Shown: positions 51,129-61,331, counted from the stretch's first letter. The stretch is 64,000 nucleotides of DNA from Bacillota bacterium (GCA_023399055.1 JAEWQV010000034.1:310001-374000), one strand, 5' to 3'. The notes: a model not told the origin generated them from the letters alone. Numbers and translations are program-made.

Positions 51129-52778
51129 ATGATAAAAAATAAAAAATTGCGAATTATAGCAGGTTTGATATGTGCGGTTTTCGTAGTTTCCTTATTAAGT
51201 GCCTGCGGTAATAAAAATGAGGTACCTATGGATAATGTGGATGCATATCCAGGAACTACAGAAAAGAATTCCATAACTGTAAATATAGCCTCAGAACCAC
51301 CTGAAATGTTTACAGTAACTACGACTGATACAACATCATTCTCGATCATTCGACACGTAATAGAAAATCTTGTGACCTTGGATGAAAACGATAAAGTAGT
51401 TCCTGGTGTAGCTAAGGATTGGGAGGTAAGCGAGGATGGTCTGGTTTATACCTTTAATCTTCGTGAAGGTATGAAGTGGAGCAATGGTGAACCAGTAACG
51501 GCACATGACTTTGTATTTGCCTGGACTTCTCTATTAACCCCTAGTTTTGCAGCGGATTACGCTTATTTCGGATATATCTTTAAAAATGGACAGGCATTTA
51601 ATGAAGGTACGGTAGAAGCCGATAAACTTGGCTTTAAAGCTCTTTCTGACTATAAGCTTGAGGTTACTCTGGAAAATCCAGCTTCTTATTTTCTTAGTAC
51701 GTTAGCCTTTGGTGTACTTGCACCGTTAAATGAAAAAGCTTACAAGGAATTTGGAACAGCCTATGGTACCGATGCCAATAAGATGGTATATAACGGTGCT
51801 TATAAAATGACCAGCTGGGAACATGAGAGTAAAATTGTACTGGAAAAGAATGCGGATTATTACGATGCGAGTAAAATAGAAGTTGAGAAAATCAACATGG
51901 TTATGATTAATGATGCAAATGCTGCATTGAATGCCTTCAGAGCAGGAGAAGTGGATGTTATTGGTCTAAATGGTGAACAATCTGCACTTATTAAAGGGGA
52001 AAATTATCCGGTTCATACCTATGAGGATGGATCAGTTTTTTATCTGGAATATAATTTAGAAAATCCGCAGCTGGCTAATACTAATCTACGTAAGGCAATC
52101 ACCTATGCAATTGATAAGCAGGCCTTCGTTGACAGTATTGTAAAAAACTCTTCAAAACCAGCAGAATCTTTTACAGCACCTACAATTTTTGGTCTAAGTA
52201 AAAAGTTTAACGAAGAAGTGGGAAGCTTGATACCAAAGGTGGACGTAGAGAAAGCGAAGGAATATTATAAGAAAGCCCTCGAGGAACTTGGTGTGGATAA
52301 GGTTGATTTAACAATGATCAGCGACGACTCCGATACAGCAGTTAAAAATGCGGCCTTTGTGCAGGAACAGTTAAAGGTAAATCTTGGTATTACAATTAAT
52401 GTAGAGTCGATGCCTTTTAAGAGCCGTCTTGAGCGTATGAGCAATAAAGATTTCTCAATTGTTTTTGCTGGATGGGGACCTGACTATAATGATCCAATGA
52501 CCTTCCTTGATATCTTTGAAACTGGAAACGGTAATAACCATACAAGTTATACGAATAAAAAATATGATGAATTATTAGCAAAGGTTCGTAAGGAAAATGA
52601 TGCAAAAACACGATTCGGATATTTAGTAGAACTTGAAAAGATTCTAATGGATGAACTGCCGATTGGACCAATCTATTGGAGATCAAAGGATTATGTGGTG
52701 AGTGGTAAAATAAAATCAGGTGTAATCCGTACAGCTTTCCAAGATATGAATTATAAATATGTTAAATTAGCAGACTAG
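51129..52778 (+). CDS. oppA: Oligopeptide ABC transporter substrate-binding lipoprotein
   Basis: A 549-residue family 5 binding protein. The lipobox is LLSACG (Cys at about 26). The mature protein has the family pattern AKDWEVSEDGLVYTFNLREGMKWSNGEPVTAHDFVFAW. It binds peptides outside and hands them to OppBC. AGAAGGAGGG precedes the ATG. A terminator-like hairpin follows, so it is likely made in excess over the other subunits. Confidence 0.93.
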   Translation: MIKNKKLRIIAGLICAVFVVSLLSACGNKNEVPMDNVDAYPGTTEKNSITVNIASEPPEMFTVTTTDTTSFSIIRHVIENLVTLDENDKVVPGVAKDWEVSEDGLVYTFNLREGMKWSNGEPVTAHDFVFAWTSLLTPSFAADYAYFGYIFKNGQAFNEGTVEADKLGFKALSDYKLEVTLENPASYFLSTLAFGVLAPLNEKAYKEFGTAYGTDANKMVYNGAYKMTSWEHESKIVLEKNADYYDASKIEVEKINMVMINDANAALNAFRAGEVDVIGLNGEQSALIKGENYPVHTYEDGSVFYLEYNLENPQLANTNLRKAITYAIDKQAFVDSIVKNSSKPAESFTAPTIFGLSKKFNEEVGSLIPKVDVEKAKEYYKKALEELGVDKVDLTMISDDSDTAVKNAAFVQEQLKVNLGITINVESMPFKSRLERMSNKDFSIVFAGWGPDYNDPMTFLDIFETGNGNNHTSYTNKKYDELLAKVRKENDAKTRFGYLVELEKILMDELPIGPIYWRSKDYVVSGKIKSGVIRTAFQDMNYKYVKLAD

Positions 52779-52847
52779 GAAACCACAAGTTTTCGAGCTT
52801 TGCTTCTGAATATTTAATAAAATTTTTATACACAATAGAAATGAGGC

Positions 52848-52881
52848 AGTGCAGGTGTTAAAAAGCCTGCACTTGTCTTTT
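52848..52881 (+). terminator. Partial terminator between oppA and oppB
   Basis: AGTGCAGG/CCTGCACT stem (52848-52855 with 52866-52873) followed by TGTCTTTT. It probably reduces expression of the downstream genes. Confidence 0.65.
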
Positions 52882-52968
52882 GTAAGGATATTTCGACTTC
52901 TGATGATAGTACGAGGTAAATCAGAATTTTGAAGTTACCTTATATTATTTTTTGAAAGGGGTCGTCCC

Positions 52969-53913
52969 GTGATTAAATATATATTAAAAAGAATACTCTA
53001 TGCAGTATTAACGTTATTTGTGTTAGTTGGTTTAACCTTCTTTATGATGCAACTGCTGCCAGGTGATCCTTTTATTGGTGAGAAGTCCATACCTCAAACA
53101 ACCTTGGATGCCTTGAATGAAAAGTATGGTTTAAATAAACCATTAATTCAACAATTTTTTATGTACATTGGGAATGTCTTTAAAGGAGATTTGGGCTTAT
53201 CGATACACTATAATCGACCTGTAATGGATATTATTTCACAAGCCTTCCCCTATTCTTTTGACCTTGGTATCAGAGCGTTAATTTTTGCAACAGTAATCGG
53301 ACTTTTACTTGGTATAGTAGCTGCTGTGAAACGAGGAACAAAATGGGATACTATATCCATGCTATTTGCAATTATTGGAGTATCCGTACCAGGATTTATT
53401 ATTGGAGCACTTCTCCAGTATTTTTTAGGCTTAAAATTATATTCCTGGACGGGGGTTCGTTATTTCCCTATTACCGGCTGGGGGACTTTCGCCAGCACTC
53501 TATTGCCATCCTTTGCTTTAAGTTTTAGTTCCTTAGCAACGATTTCCAGATTAATGAGAACAAGTATGTTAGATGTTCTTGGACAGGATTATGTAAAAAC
53601 GGCAAAATCAAAAGGACTATCGCAAAAAGAAATTATTTGGAAACATGCTGTTCGAAATGCAATAATGCCCGTTATTACAGTGCTTGGACCCATTGCTGCA
53701 GCGGTCTTGACAGGTGCATTTGTTGTCGAGAACATATTCTCAATACCAGGTATGGGTAAATTCTTTGTACTAAGTATACAGACGCAGGATTATACGATGA
53801 TATCTGGTACAACGCTGTTTTATGGAGCTTTTCTCGTTTTGGCAAATTTAATAGTAGACCTGGCATATGGATTTATAGACCCAAGGGTAAGGCTTGAGGA
53901 TATAAAAGATTAG
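52969..53913 (+). CDS. oppB: Oligopeptide ABC transporter permease OppB
   Basis: A 314-residue permease with six membrane segments. The start codon is GTG, with AAAGGGG 8 nt upstream and the family N-terminus IKYILKRILYAV. The EAA-like loop is DYVKTAKSKGLSQKEIIWKH before AVRNAIMP, typical of DppB/OppB proteins. Confidence 0.94.
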   Translation: MIKYILKRILYAVLTLFVLVGLTFFMMQLLPGDPFIGEKSIPQTTLDALNEKYGLNKPLIQQFFMYIGNVFKGDLGLSIHYNRPVMDIISQAFPYSFDLGIRALIFATVIGLLLGIVAAVKRGTKWDTISMLFAIIGVSVPGFIIGALLQYFLGLKLYSWTGVRYFPITGWGTFASTLLPSFALSFSSLATISRLMRTSMLDVLGQDYVKTAKSKGLSQKEIIWKHAVRNAIMPVITVLGPIAAAVLTGAFVVENIFSIPGMGKFFVLSIQTQDYTMISGTTLFYGAFLVLANLIVDLAYGFIDPRVRLEDIKD

Positions 53914-53945
53914 AGGTCCACAAGTAAACATAAACCACGAAAGGT

Positions 53946-54896
53946 ATGGTTATCAATATGAATGAAATTGAAAAAGACCAGTTTGAATGGGTGGGTGCCA
54001 ATACAAAGGATAGTGAAGGCATCAACAGACCCAGTACGAGTTATTGGAGAGATGCCATGCACAGGCTTTCCAGGAATAAAGCAGCAATGGTATGCTTGTT
54101 TATAATTATAGTTATTGCTTTGCTTAGCATTATCATACCGATGGTGTCTCCTTATACAATGAGTGAGCAGCATTTGACACATACGTATGCAAAGATGGGT
54201 TATAAAGACCCTGTGGATGGACATGTCCATTTATTTGGCACGGATACGTTAGGTCGTGATATCTTTACGAGAATATGGTATGGAGCGAGAATTTCATTAT
54301 TCATATCTCTTACCGCTGTATTTGTAAATTTTATTGTAGGCATGATTTATGGTGGTATCTCCGGTTTTGTCGGTGGTTCCGTGGATAATATAATGATGAG
54401 AATTATTGAAATTATCAATGGTATCCCATATCTAATTATAGTTGTGCTTTTAATGATGGTAATTCCCCCGGGTGTTATGACCATGGTCATTGCTTATGCT
54501 ACAGTGGGTTGGACAGGCATGGCAAGATTAGTTCGTGGACAGATTATGAGCTTGAAGCAACAAGATTACGTTGTGGCGGCTAAGGTAATGGGTGGAAAAC
54601 CAGCAAGAATTATTGGGAAACACTTGCTTCCTAATACCTTCAGCGTCGTTATTGTCAATATTACTTTGGCAATACCCAGTGCCATTTTTACAGAAGCCTT
54701 TCTAAGTTATATTGGGCTTGGCGTTCCAGTACCATTAGCTAGCTGGGGAACTTTAGCTAACGAAGGAAGTCGTGTATTCCAAATGTATCCCTCTCAATTG
54801 GTTATCCCTGCAATCTGTATCAGCTTGACAATGCTCTCCTTTAACCTTTTAGGTGATGGTCTTAGAGATGCATTAGATCCAAAGCTTAGGAGATAG
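53946..54896 (+). CDS. oppC: Oligopeptide ABC transporter permease OppC
   Basis: A 316-residue permease with an N-terminal cytoplasmic tail, then six membrane segments. It has FGTDTLGRDIFTRIWYGARIS and an EAA loop QDYVVAAKVMGGKPARIIGKH before LLPN. The start is uncertain. ATG 53946 is only 1 nt after GAAAGG, while ATG 53958 is 13 nt away, so the true start may be the second. Confidence 0.93.
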   Translation: MVINMNEIEKDQFEWVGANTKDSEGINRPSTSYWRDAMHRLSRNKAAMVCLFIIIVIALLSIIIPMVSPYTMSEQHLTHTYAKMGYKDPVDGHVHLFGTDTLGRDIFTRIWYGARISLFISLTAVFVNFIVGMIYGGISGFVGGSVDNIMMRIIEIINGIPYLIIVVLLMMVIPPGVMTMVIAYATVGWTGMARLVRGQIMSLKQQDYVVAAKVMGGKPARIIGKHLLPNTFSVVIVNITLAIPSAIFTEAFLSYIGLGVPVPLASWGTLANEGSRVFQMYPSQLVIPAICISLTMLSFNLLGDGLRDALDPKLRR

Positions 54897-54993
54897 TTCA
54901 TTGTGCTGGAACTGTCCAAGTCTTTCATGTACAAAAACTTGCGGCAGGAGAATGTAGTTATATTCAAAGTTTTCTGTAAGAATGGAGATTTGT

Positions 54994-55992
54994 ATGAATA
55001 ATGTGTTAGAAGTAAAGGATTTACAGGTATCCTTTGACACGTATGCCGGTGAGGTTAAGGCGGTTCGCGGAGTAAGTTTTCATTTGGAGCAAGGTGAAGT
55101 TCTTGCTATTGTTGGTGAAAGCGGCTGCGGGAAAAGTGTTACAGCACAAACGATAATGAAATTAAATCCTATGCCACCCACAAGAATAGTGAAGGGTGAC
55201 ATTATTCTGGCAGATAAGGATATTGTAAAGGCTACTGAAAAAGAAATGATGAAGATTCGAGGTAAGGATGTTAGTATGATTTTTCAGGACCCCATGACTT
55301 GTCTAAATCCTACCATGCAGGTTGGAAAGCAGTTGACCGAGGCAATTCGCCACCATCAGAAAATGACTGTGCCCCAAGCAAATGAAGAAGCCTTGCGTTT
55401 ATTGAGTATTGTAAAAATACCCAACCCTGAGCAAAGAGCAAGACAGTATCCCCATGAATTTTCTGGTGGTATGAGACAAAGGGTTATGATTGCAATGGCT
55501 TTATCCTGCGCACCCAAGCTATTAATCGCAGATGAACCCACCACAGCTCTGGATGTTACCATTCAGGCGCAAATCATGGAGCTGCTGAAAGAGATTAGAC
55601 AAAAAACCAATACAGCAATTATACTAATTACCCATGACCTGGGAGTAGTAGCAAGTATGGCGGATCGTGTTGCAGTAATGTATGCGGGTAAAATAGTTGA
55701 AACAGGAGCCACAAAGGATATCTTTTATCATCCCTCGCATCCTTATACCAAAGCATTATTAATGAGTCTTCCGACTGTTGAGATGAACAAGAATGAACGT
55801 CTGGTTTCCATAGCAGGAAGTCCCCCCGATTTATTAAATCCACCGGTTGGATGCCCATTTGCAAGCAGATGTAAGAATTGTATGAAGATATGCCAGACGC
55901 AGTTTCCCCCTTACTTTGATGCCGGAGAGAATCATACCTCTGCCTGCTGGTTGCTGCATCCTGATTGTCCTTCAGATAGGATTGAGGTGTAA
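54994..55992 (+). CDS. oppD: Oligopeptide ABC transporter ATPase OppD
   Basis: A 332-residue ATPase. The Walker A is GESGCGKS, the Q-loop IFQDPMTCLNP, the signature FSGGMRQR, the Walker B LLIADEPTTALD, and the H-loop ITHDL. The C-terminal oligopeptide domain has a cysteine cluster (CPFASRCKNCMKIC) that binds an iron-sulfur cluster in some Dpp/Opp ATPases. Start at ATG 54994, since GGAG lies 6 nt before it. The ATG at 54982 lacks a site. Confidence 0.94.
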   Translation: MNNVLEVKDLQVSFDTYAGEVKAVRGVSFHLEQGEVLAIVGESGCGKSVTAQTIMKLNPMPPTRIVKGDIILADKDIVKATEKEMMKIRGKDVSMIFQDPMTCLNPTMQVGKQLTEAIRHHQKMTVPQANEEALRLLSIVKIPNPEQRARQYPHEFSGGMRQRVMIAMALSCAPKLLIADEPTTALDVTIQAQIMELLKEIRQKTNTAIILITHDLGVVASMADRVAVMYAGKIVETGATKDIFYHPSHPYTKALLMSLPTVEMNKNERLVSIAGSPPDLLNPPVGCPFASRCKNCMKICQTQFPPYFDAGENHTSACWLLHPDCPSDRIEV

Positions 55993-55996
55993 GAAC

Positions 55997-56992
55997 GTGA
56001 GTAAACATAATGATGTAAAGACAAAAAGACTAGTAGAAATGAAAGAACTCTCCAAATACTTTAAGGTATCTGAAGGAATTTTAAAGGCGGTAGAACATGT
56101 GAATTTGGATATCTATCAAGGAGAAACCCTTGGTTTAGTGGGCGAATCCGGGTGCGGTAAATCTACCTTAGGAAAGGTACTTATGGGAATATATCCCCCT
56201 ACAAATGGTAAAATACTATATCATGGCAAAATTGATATTGAAGTAATGAAAAAAAATTTATTTGCTTATTCTAAGGTAGCGCAAATTATCTTTCAGGACC
56301 CTTATTCCTCTTTGGATCCACGAATGACAGTAGGATCTATTATAGAAGAAGGAATGATTATTCATAAGATGTATGATAAGAACAGGCGTCAGGAAAGAGT
56401 GTATGAACTTCTCGAATTGGTCGGATTAAATAAGGAGCATGCAAACCGTTTTCCTCATGAGTTCTCAGGAGGACAAAGGCAGCGAATTGGGATAGCAAGG
56501 GCATTGGCAATTGAACCCGAGTTTATTGTATGTGACGAACCAATCTCTGCTTTGGATGTATCGATTCAATCTCAAATTATTAACCTCTTACATGACCTTC
56601 AAAAGAAGTTTAAGCTTACCTATCTCTTTATTGCCCATGACCTTAATATTGTAAAATACATCAGTGACCGTATTGCTGTTATGTATCTTGGTAATATTGT
56701 AGAGCTGGCAACCAGTGAAGAGTTGTATAGCAATACCTTGCATCCTTACTCGGTTGCATTGCTTTCCTCTGTACCAATTCCTGACCCCGATATGGAAGCA
56801 CAGAAGAAACAGCGGATACTATCAGGAGATGTACCAAGCCCTATTAATACACCCAAGGGATGTCCTTTTGCAGGACGCTGTCCAAATGCAACGGATATCT
56901 GCAGGGAGGAAAAACCAGCATTAATTATGAAGCAGGGACACTTAGTGGCATGTCATCATGTAATGGGTGTTGATATATTACAAAGAAAATGA
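55997..56992 (+). CDS. oppF: Oligopeptide ABC transporter ATPase OppF
   Basis: A 331-residue second ATPase of the complex, with GESGCGKS, IFQDPYSSLDP, FSGGQRQR, CDEPISALD and IAHDL in order, and a C-terminal CPFAGRCPNATDIC cysteine cluster. The start is the GTG at 55997. It lies 4 nt after the oppD stop and has GAGGTG 7 nt upstream. The frame is open back to 55916 inside oppD but without a start signal. Confidence 0.94.
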   Translation: MSKHNDVKTKRLVEMKELSKYFKVSEGILKAVEHVNLDIYQGETLGLVGESGCGKSTLGKVLMGIYPPTNGKILYHGKIDIEVMKKNLFAYSKVAQIIFQDPYSSLDPRMTVGSIIEEGMIIHKMYDKNRRQERVYELLELVGLNKEHANRFPHEFSGGQRQRIGIARALAIEPEFIVCDEPISALDVSIQSQIINLLHDLQKKFKLTYLFIAHDLNIVKYISDRIAVMYLGNIVELATSEELYSNTLHPYSVALLSSVPIPDPDMEAQKKQRILSGDVPSPINTPKGCPFAGRCPNATDICREEKPALIMKQGHLVACHHVMGVDILQRK

Positions 56993-57027
56993 CTGTAATT
57001 AATTTAAAAGTAGCAATTGAAAAGGAT

Positions 57028-57069
57028 GGATAGAAGGAACTGGATAGAAGGAACTGGATAGAAGGGACT
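57028..57069 (+). repeat. Three tandem 14-bp direct repeats
   Basis: GGATAGAAGGAACT twice, then GGATAGAAGGGACT, without spacers, just after oppF. The rest of the 56993-57300 gap holds a possible terminator and the ribosome site of the next gene. Confidence 0.75.
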
Positions 57070-57132
57070 GCCAGGATAGGGTAATGAAAGGTGTTTAGGT
57101 ATATTCCTTTAAGGTTATCCTGTAATGGCAGT
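57067..57132 (+). terminator. Possible terminator of the opp operon
   Basis: ACTGCCA (57067-57073) pairs with TGGCAGT (57126-57132), with inner GGATA/TATCC pairs and a bulge, then TGTTTAAT. Confidence 0.4.
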
Positions 57133-57300
57133 TGTTTAATAATAAGATTTTATTTCATTACACGTAGCGCGTTTCTCACAGTTTGCTAAGTTAGAGGCGT
57201 TGAAATAGGTTTTCTTTATTAAGAAAATTCTTGAGTTTTTAGGAGGATAAGCTATAATGAGAAAAATAGAGCGAAGCTCCAAAATGGAGGGAAAAATCAC

Positions 57301-57858
57301 ATGAGTGAATTAAAGATAAGAGAAGCAACGGAGAAGGATGCTGCGGCAATTCTTGCTATCTACGAGCCATATATCCTTAATACAGCAATTACGTTTGAAT
57401 ATGTAACAATATCTTTGGAAGTCATGCTGCAAAGAATGAGAACTGTACAGGAGCAATTCCCCTGGCTGGTTTGTGAAATTGATGGGGAAGTGGTAGGCTA
57501 CGCATATTGTTCCAGATTTAAAGAACGTGCTGCCTTTGATTGGGATTGTGAGTGTTCTGTATATGTGAATGAGAAAGCACATCGCAAAGGGGTAGCAACT
57601 GCACTGTATGAAAAGTTATTTGAACTAGTGACGGAGCAAGGGTATTATACGATTTACTCTTTAATTACGAACTCCCATGGCAGCAGTATAGCCTTACATA
57701 AAAAGTTTGGATTTAACGAAGTCGGTGTTTATGAAAAAACCGGTTACAAGTTTGGTCAATGGTGGGATCTTTTAGTAATGGAAAAGCGTATTCACAGCTT
57801 TGAGGAGACTCCAGAAAGGCCGAAATCTTATAAGGAATTAGGAAATTTATTGTTATAA
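57301..57858 (+). CDS. GNAT N-acetyltransferase (phosphinothricin/methionine sulfone acetyltransferase-like)
   Basis: A 185-residue acetyl-CoA-dependent N-acetyltransferase. It has the family opening IREATEKDAAAILAIYEPYI and ITFEY, the acetyl-CoA loop HRKGVATALYEKLFE, and LHKKFGFNEVGVYEKTGYKFGQW split around the C-terminal strand. These fit the Pat/MnaT group that acetylates amino-acid analogues or L-amino acids. The real substrate cannot be read. Upstream, ATGGAGGGAAAAATCAC gives the ribosome site. It appears monocistronic, with a terminator at 58032. Confidence 0.88.
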   Translation: MSELKIREATEKDAAAILAIYEPYILNTAITFEYVTISLEVMLQRMRTVQEQFPWLVCEIDGEVVGYAYCSRFKERAAFDWDCECSVYVNEKAHRKGVATALYEKLFELVTEQGYYTIYSLITNSHGSSIALHKKFGFNEVGVYEKTGYKFGQWWDLLVMEKRIHSFEETPERPKSYKELGNLLL

Positions 57859-58031
57859 GATTAACATTGTTGATAAATAATGTCTGTTAGGATAGGCTTA
57901 ACGATAAATTTCTTTTATTAAATCCAAATATGTTGGAAAATATATAATAATAAGAAATTGATCTATTAGATTATATTATAGGATTCTGTCATATAAACAC
58001 ATATCCCACAAAATTAAAAAAAATGCTGTTT

Positions 58032-58072
58032 AAAAAGAGGTGAATTTGTAAATCAAATCTACCTCTTTTTTC
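58032..58072 (+). terminator. Intrinsic terminator
   Basis: AAAAAGAGGT/ACCTCTTTTT outer stem (58032-58041 with 58061-58070), ATTTG/CAAAT inner stem and a T-run. The rest of the 57859-58190 gap holds the next promoter. Confidence 0.85.
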
Positions 58073-58083
58073 TATTTGCAGGG

Positions 58084-58112
58084 TTGTATTTGCCTATTTG
58101 CTAGTATATAAT
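58084..58112 (+). promoter_or_regulatory. Sigma-A promoter of the peptide-modification cluster
   Basis: TTGTAT (58084-58089), 17-bp spacer, TATAAT (58107-58112), about 70 bp upstream of the first cluster gene. Confidence 0.7.
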
Positions 58113-58190
58113 TCTGTCATTGGAAAATAATGGGGAAGCATATAGAGAGAAAGACCTATTTAATAACTAGATGATTGCAGGGGAATTATA

Positions 58191-59402
58191 ATGAGTAATC
58201 AGATTAATAATTTTTTACATATTATACAGTTTGCTATAAATCATAAGTTAGTTAACTTATTAGATCCGGATTGGTATCAATTAATTGAAATTGCAAAACA
58301 ACAGAATCTTCTCCCAATATTTAACGAAGGCTGTGTTGGCTATGGGAAGTTGTATCCTTTACCACAAGAATTGCAGAAGGAATGTTTTGAGCAATCAACT
58401 AGACTTATTATATGGCAGGCTAAGCGGACCAGAGCATTTTTATCCGTTTATGATAAATTGGTGGATGCAGGATTAAAACCGTTGATCTTGAAAGGCCTGG
58501 TTTGCCGTAGTATATATGGAGCCTATGCGGATCATCGTCCCTCCTCTGATGAAGATATCTATATAAAAAAAGAAGACTTCCCATTAATTAAAAAGGTATT
58601 ATTGGAGCAAGGATTTCAGATGGAGCAACTGGAGGTAACAGATAATTTATTATCACAGATTCAAGAAATTAGTTTCTATAACCAGGAAATAGACCTATTA
58701 CTTGAAGTACATTTGAATGTAATGGGTAAAGAAAATTTTGTTAGGGAGAAAATGAATACCTATTTTGAGGATGTACATGAAAGCTATATGAGCCTGGAGA
58801 TTGATGGACATATCATATATACATTAAATCCTACAGATCATTACTTATATTTATTCTTGCACTTTTTTAAACATTTCACGCTATCGGGTATAGGCATCAG
58901 GCAAGCAATTGACATGTTTATGTTCGACAAGGCTTACCATAATCAGATTGACTGGAAAATAGTTGAGGATAGAATTCGGGAAGTATCAGCCTATAAATTA
59001 TACCTTGATGTGATGTTTATCGGTATGCAATATTTAGGTTTTTCAGGTGATACTTATTATGAAAGCTATCGTGTAAAGACGTTACTAGAGGATATCCTGC
59101 AAGGTGGATGTTTTGGTAATGAATCCAGAGATTTTACTCTTGGTGCCAATATAGCGACTTCGGCAATGAATAAGCATAACAAGCTTAGGTTACTGCGAGT
59201 AGCTTTTCCAGAATGTAAAAACCTGATAAAAGGCTATCCAGTGCTATTTAAACGACCCTATTTACTGCCGTTTATCTGGATTCTTCGTCTGAGTAAATTT
59301 GTGCTATATAAGGGTGGTACAGATAAAGAACTTCTGATAAAAAGCATTAAAGTAGGAAATGAAAGAGTAAAGCTTTTGAAAGAGTATGGAATATTAGCAT
59401 AA
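58191..59402 (+). CDS. NTP_transf_5-type nucleotidyltransferase-like protein of a RiPP cluster
   Basis: A 403-residue protein of the uncharacterised nucleotidyltransferase group (PF14907 as recalled). The fold signature is LKPLILKGLVCRSIYG followed by RPSSDEDIYI, whose DED supplies the acidic pair that would bind metal. Such genes occur beside PqqD-like, ABC exporter and HPr-kinase-like genes in lasso-peptide and related clusters, where a role in modifying the peptide is suspected but poorly defined. It is the first gene after the promoter. A terminator follows, so it may be expressed partly separately from the rest. The ribosome site is a weak GGGG. Confidence 0.75.
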   Translation: MSNQINNFLHIIQFAINHKLVNLLDPDWYQLIEIAKQQNLLPIFNEGCVGYGKLYPLPQELQKECFEQSTRLIIWQAKRTRAFLSVYDKLVDAGLKPLILKGLVCRSIYGAYADHRPSSDEDIYIKKEDFPLIKKVLLEQGFQMEQLEVTDNLLSQIQEISFYNQEIDLLLEVHLNVMGKENFVREKMNTYFEDVHESYMSLEIDGHIIYTLNPTDHYLYLFLHFFKHFTLSGIGIRQAIDMFMFDKAYHNQIDWKIVEDRIREVSAYKLYLDVMFIGMQYLGFSGDTYYESYRVKTLLEDILQGGCFGNESRDFTLGANIATSAMNKHNKLRLLRVAFPECKNLIKGYPVLFKRPYLLPFIWILRLSKFVLYKGGTDKELLIKSIKVGNERVKLLKEYGILA

Positions 59403-59417
59403 ATTTTTTTACGAAAG

Positions 59418-59459
59418 ACTAAGCATAAGAAAAAGAGATACCTTAAGCTTAGTTTTTTT
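59418..59459 (+). terminator. Intrinsic terminator inside the cluster
   Basis: ACTAAGC (59418-59424) pairs with GCTTAGT (59447-59453), then seven T. It probably limits readthrough into the ABC gene. Confidence 0.6.
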
Positions 59460-59492
59460 ATGCAAAAGTAAAGAACATGCAAAGGGGTCTTT

Positions 59493-61253
59493 ATGCGATA
59501 TAACATTAAGAAGATAAGGCAAAAGATAAAGGATGGAACAGTCAGAGAAATGGTTCGAGAAACCGGGTGGATTTATCAATATGGGAAAAAGTATAAATGG
59601 GCAATCGCATATTACATTTTAATTGGTGTTCTGGGAATAGGAATGGGTTTGATTGGGTCCATTGCATCTAAGTATTTAATTGATGCAGTTACGGGACACG
59701 ATTCCGGTAATATTGGAATTATTATTGGAATAATCATAGGTATGGCCGTTGGTGGTATAGTAACAGATGCTGTTACCAATCGTATTTCTACCAAGATTAA
59801 TTTAAAAGTCACAAATGAAATTCAATCGGATATATACAGCAAAATAATGCTTACCGAGTGGGAATCAGTTTCTGTTTTTCACAGTGGAGATTTATTAAAC
59901 CGATTTAATGGGGATGTGGATAATGTTGCAGGTAGTGTTCTAGGTTGGTTCCCATCTCTGATTACAATTGCATTACGCTTTTTAGCCACCTTAGCAATTA
60001 TTCTGTATTATGACCCAACGATGGCATTCATTGCGCTACTTAGTGCACCGGTTACTCTACTTCTATCCAGAATATTGATTGGAAGAATGAGGGGCTATAA
60101 TCAGCAAATGCGTCAGATTAGCAGTGAAGTCGTAACTTTTCATGAAGAATCTTTTCAAAAAATTAAAGTTATAAAGAGTTTTGATTTAATACCTTTATTC
60201 CTGCAAAAGCTTTTAGGAATGCAGAAGAAGTATACGGTCAGTATGCTGGATTATAATAAATTCTCCATATATACAAGCTCTTTTTTAGGCTTAGTAGGAA
60301 TTCTAGTGACTTATGCTACTTATGGATGGGGCGTTTATCGATTGTGGAGTGGTGCAATTACATATGGAACAATGACTATGTTTTTACAATTGGCAGGTAG
60401 TTTATCTGGTGGGTTTAATGCCCTGGTGGGGATGGTTCCTTCTGCAATTAGTGCAGCTACATCAGCAGGAAGAATTATGGCAATTATTGATCTTCCAAGG
60501 GAGGAAGCAAAGGATTTACCTACCGTCAATATAATTGATAAAAATAGTAGGGATGGTCTTACCTTGCAGTTATCTCAAATTGATTTTCAATATAAGGGCA
60601 GGGATGTGTTATTAAAGAATGCTTCTATGCAGGCAGCACCAAATGAACTAATCGCAATTATAGGACCGTCTGGGGAAGGTAAAACTTCATTAATCAATAT
60701 TATGTTAGGCTTATTAAAACCTTGTCAGGGTGATGCAAAAATTGTAAGCAAAAGCGGCTTAGAGGTCACAATTTCAGCTGCAACACGGCGGTTTTTCTCT
60801 TATGTGCCACAAGGCAATCAGATATTTAGTGGGACAATTGCAGACAATCTGCGGTTAGCGAAACAGGAGGCAGAGGAAGTTGAGCTTATAAGGGCGTTAG
60901 AAGCTGCATGTGCATATGAATTTGTTAAGGAATTACCGGACGGACTTCATACACAATTGTTAGAAGGCGGAGGTGGCTTGTCAGAAGGTCAGGCTCAAAG
61001 AATATCTATAGCACGTGCTTTATTACGAAAAGCACCCATACTACTTTTAGACGAGGCAACTTCTGCTCTTGATCCAGAGACAGAAAAACGAGTCCTTCAA
61101 GGAATCATTCATTTTAATAAAAATAGTAGCTGTATTCTAACAACGCATAGGAATAGTGTATGGGCTATGTGCGATAGGATTTATCATGTAAATGCCTCAA
61201 ATATGATACAAATCATTAACGAGGAGTATTTGGAGCAAGTGGTAAATATCTAA
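59493..61253 (+). CDS. ABC exporter, fused membrane and ATPase domains
   Basis: A 586-residue half-transporter with six membrane segments (about 35-320) and an ATPase domain. The Walker A is GPSGEGKTS, the signature LSEGQAQR, the Walker B ILLLDEATSALD and the H-loop TTHRN. No C39 peptidase domain precedes the membrane part, so it does not cleave a double-glycine leader. It resembles the D-protein exporter of lasso-peptide clusters and probably secretes the modified product. AAAGG precedes the ATG. It lies 78 bp before the pqqD-like gene. Confidence 0.88.
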   Translation: MRYNIKKIRQKIKDGTVREMVRETGWIYQYGKKYKWAIAYYILIGVLGIGMGLIGSIASKYLIDAVTGHDSGNIGIIIGIIIGMAVGGIVTDAVTNRISTKINLKVTNEIQSDIYSKIMLTEWESVSVFHSGDLLNRFNGDVDNVAGSVLGWFPSLITIALRFLATLAIILYYDPTMAFIALLSAPVTLLLSRILIGRMRGYNQQMRQISSEVVTFHEESFQKIKVIKSFDLIPLFLQKLLGMQKKYTVSMLDYNKFSIYTSSFLGLVGILVTYATYGWGVYRLWSGAITYGTMTMFLQLAGSLSGGFNALVGMVPSAISAATSAGRIMAIIDLPREEAKDLPTVNIIDKNSRDGLTLQLSQIDFQYKGRDVLLKNASMQAAPNELIAIIGPSGEGKTSLINIMLGLLKPCQGDAKIVSKSGLEVTISAATRRFFSYVPQGNQIFSGTIADNLRLAKQEAEEVELIRALEAACAYEFVKELPDGLHTQLLEGGGGLSEGQAQRISIARALLRKAPILLLDEATSALDPETEKRVLQGIIHFNKNSSCILTTHRNSVWAMCDRIYHVNASNMIQIINEEYLEQVVNI

Positions 61254-61331
61254 TAATCACTTTACATAGAACTCTTAAGTAGTTTCACTTATTAAATTTG
61301 CAAGGGCATAAAGTGCCGCATGGAGGTAAAT

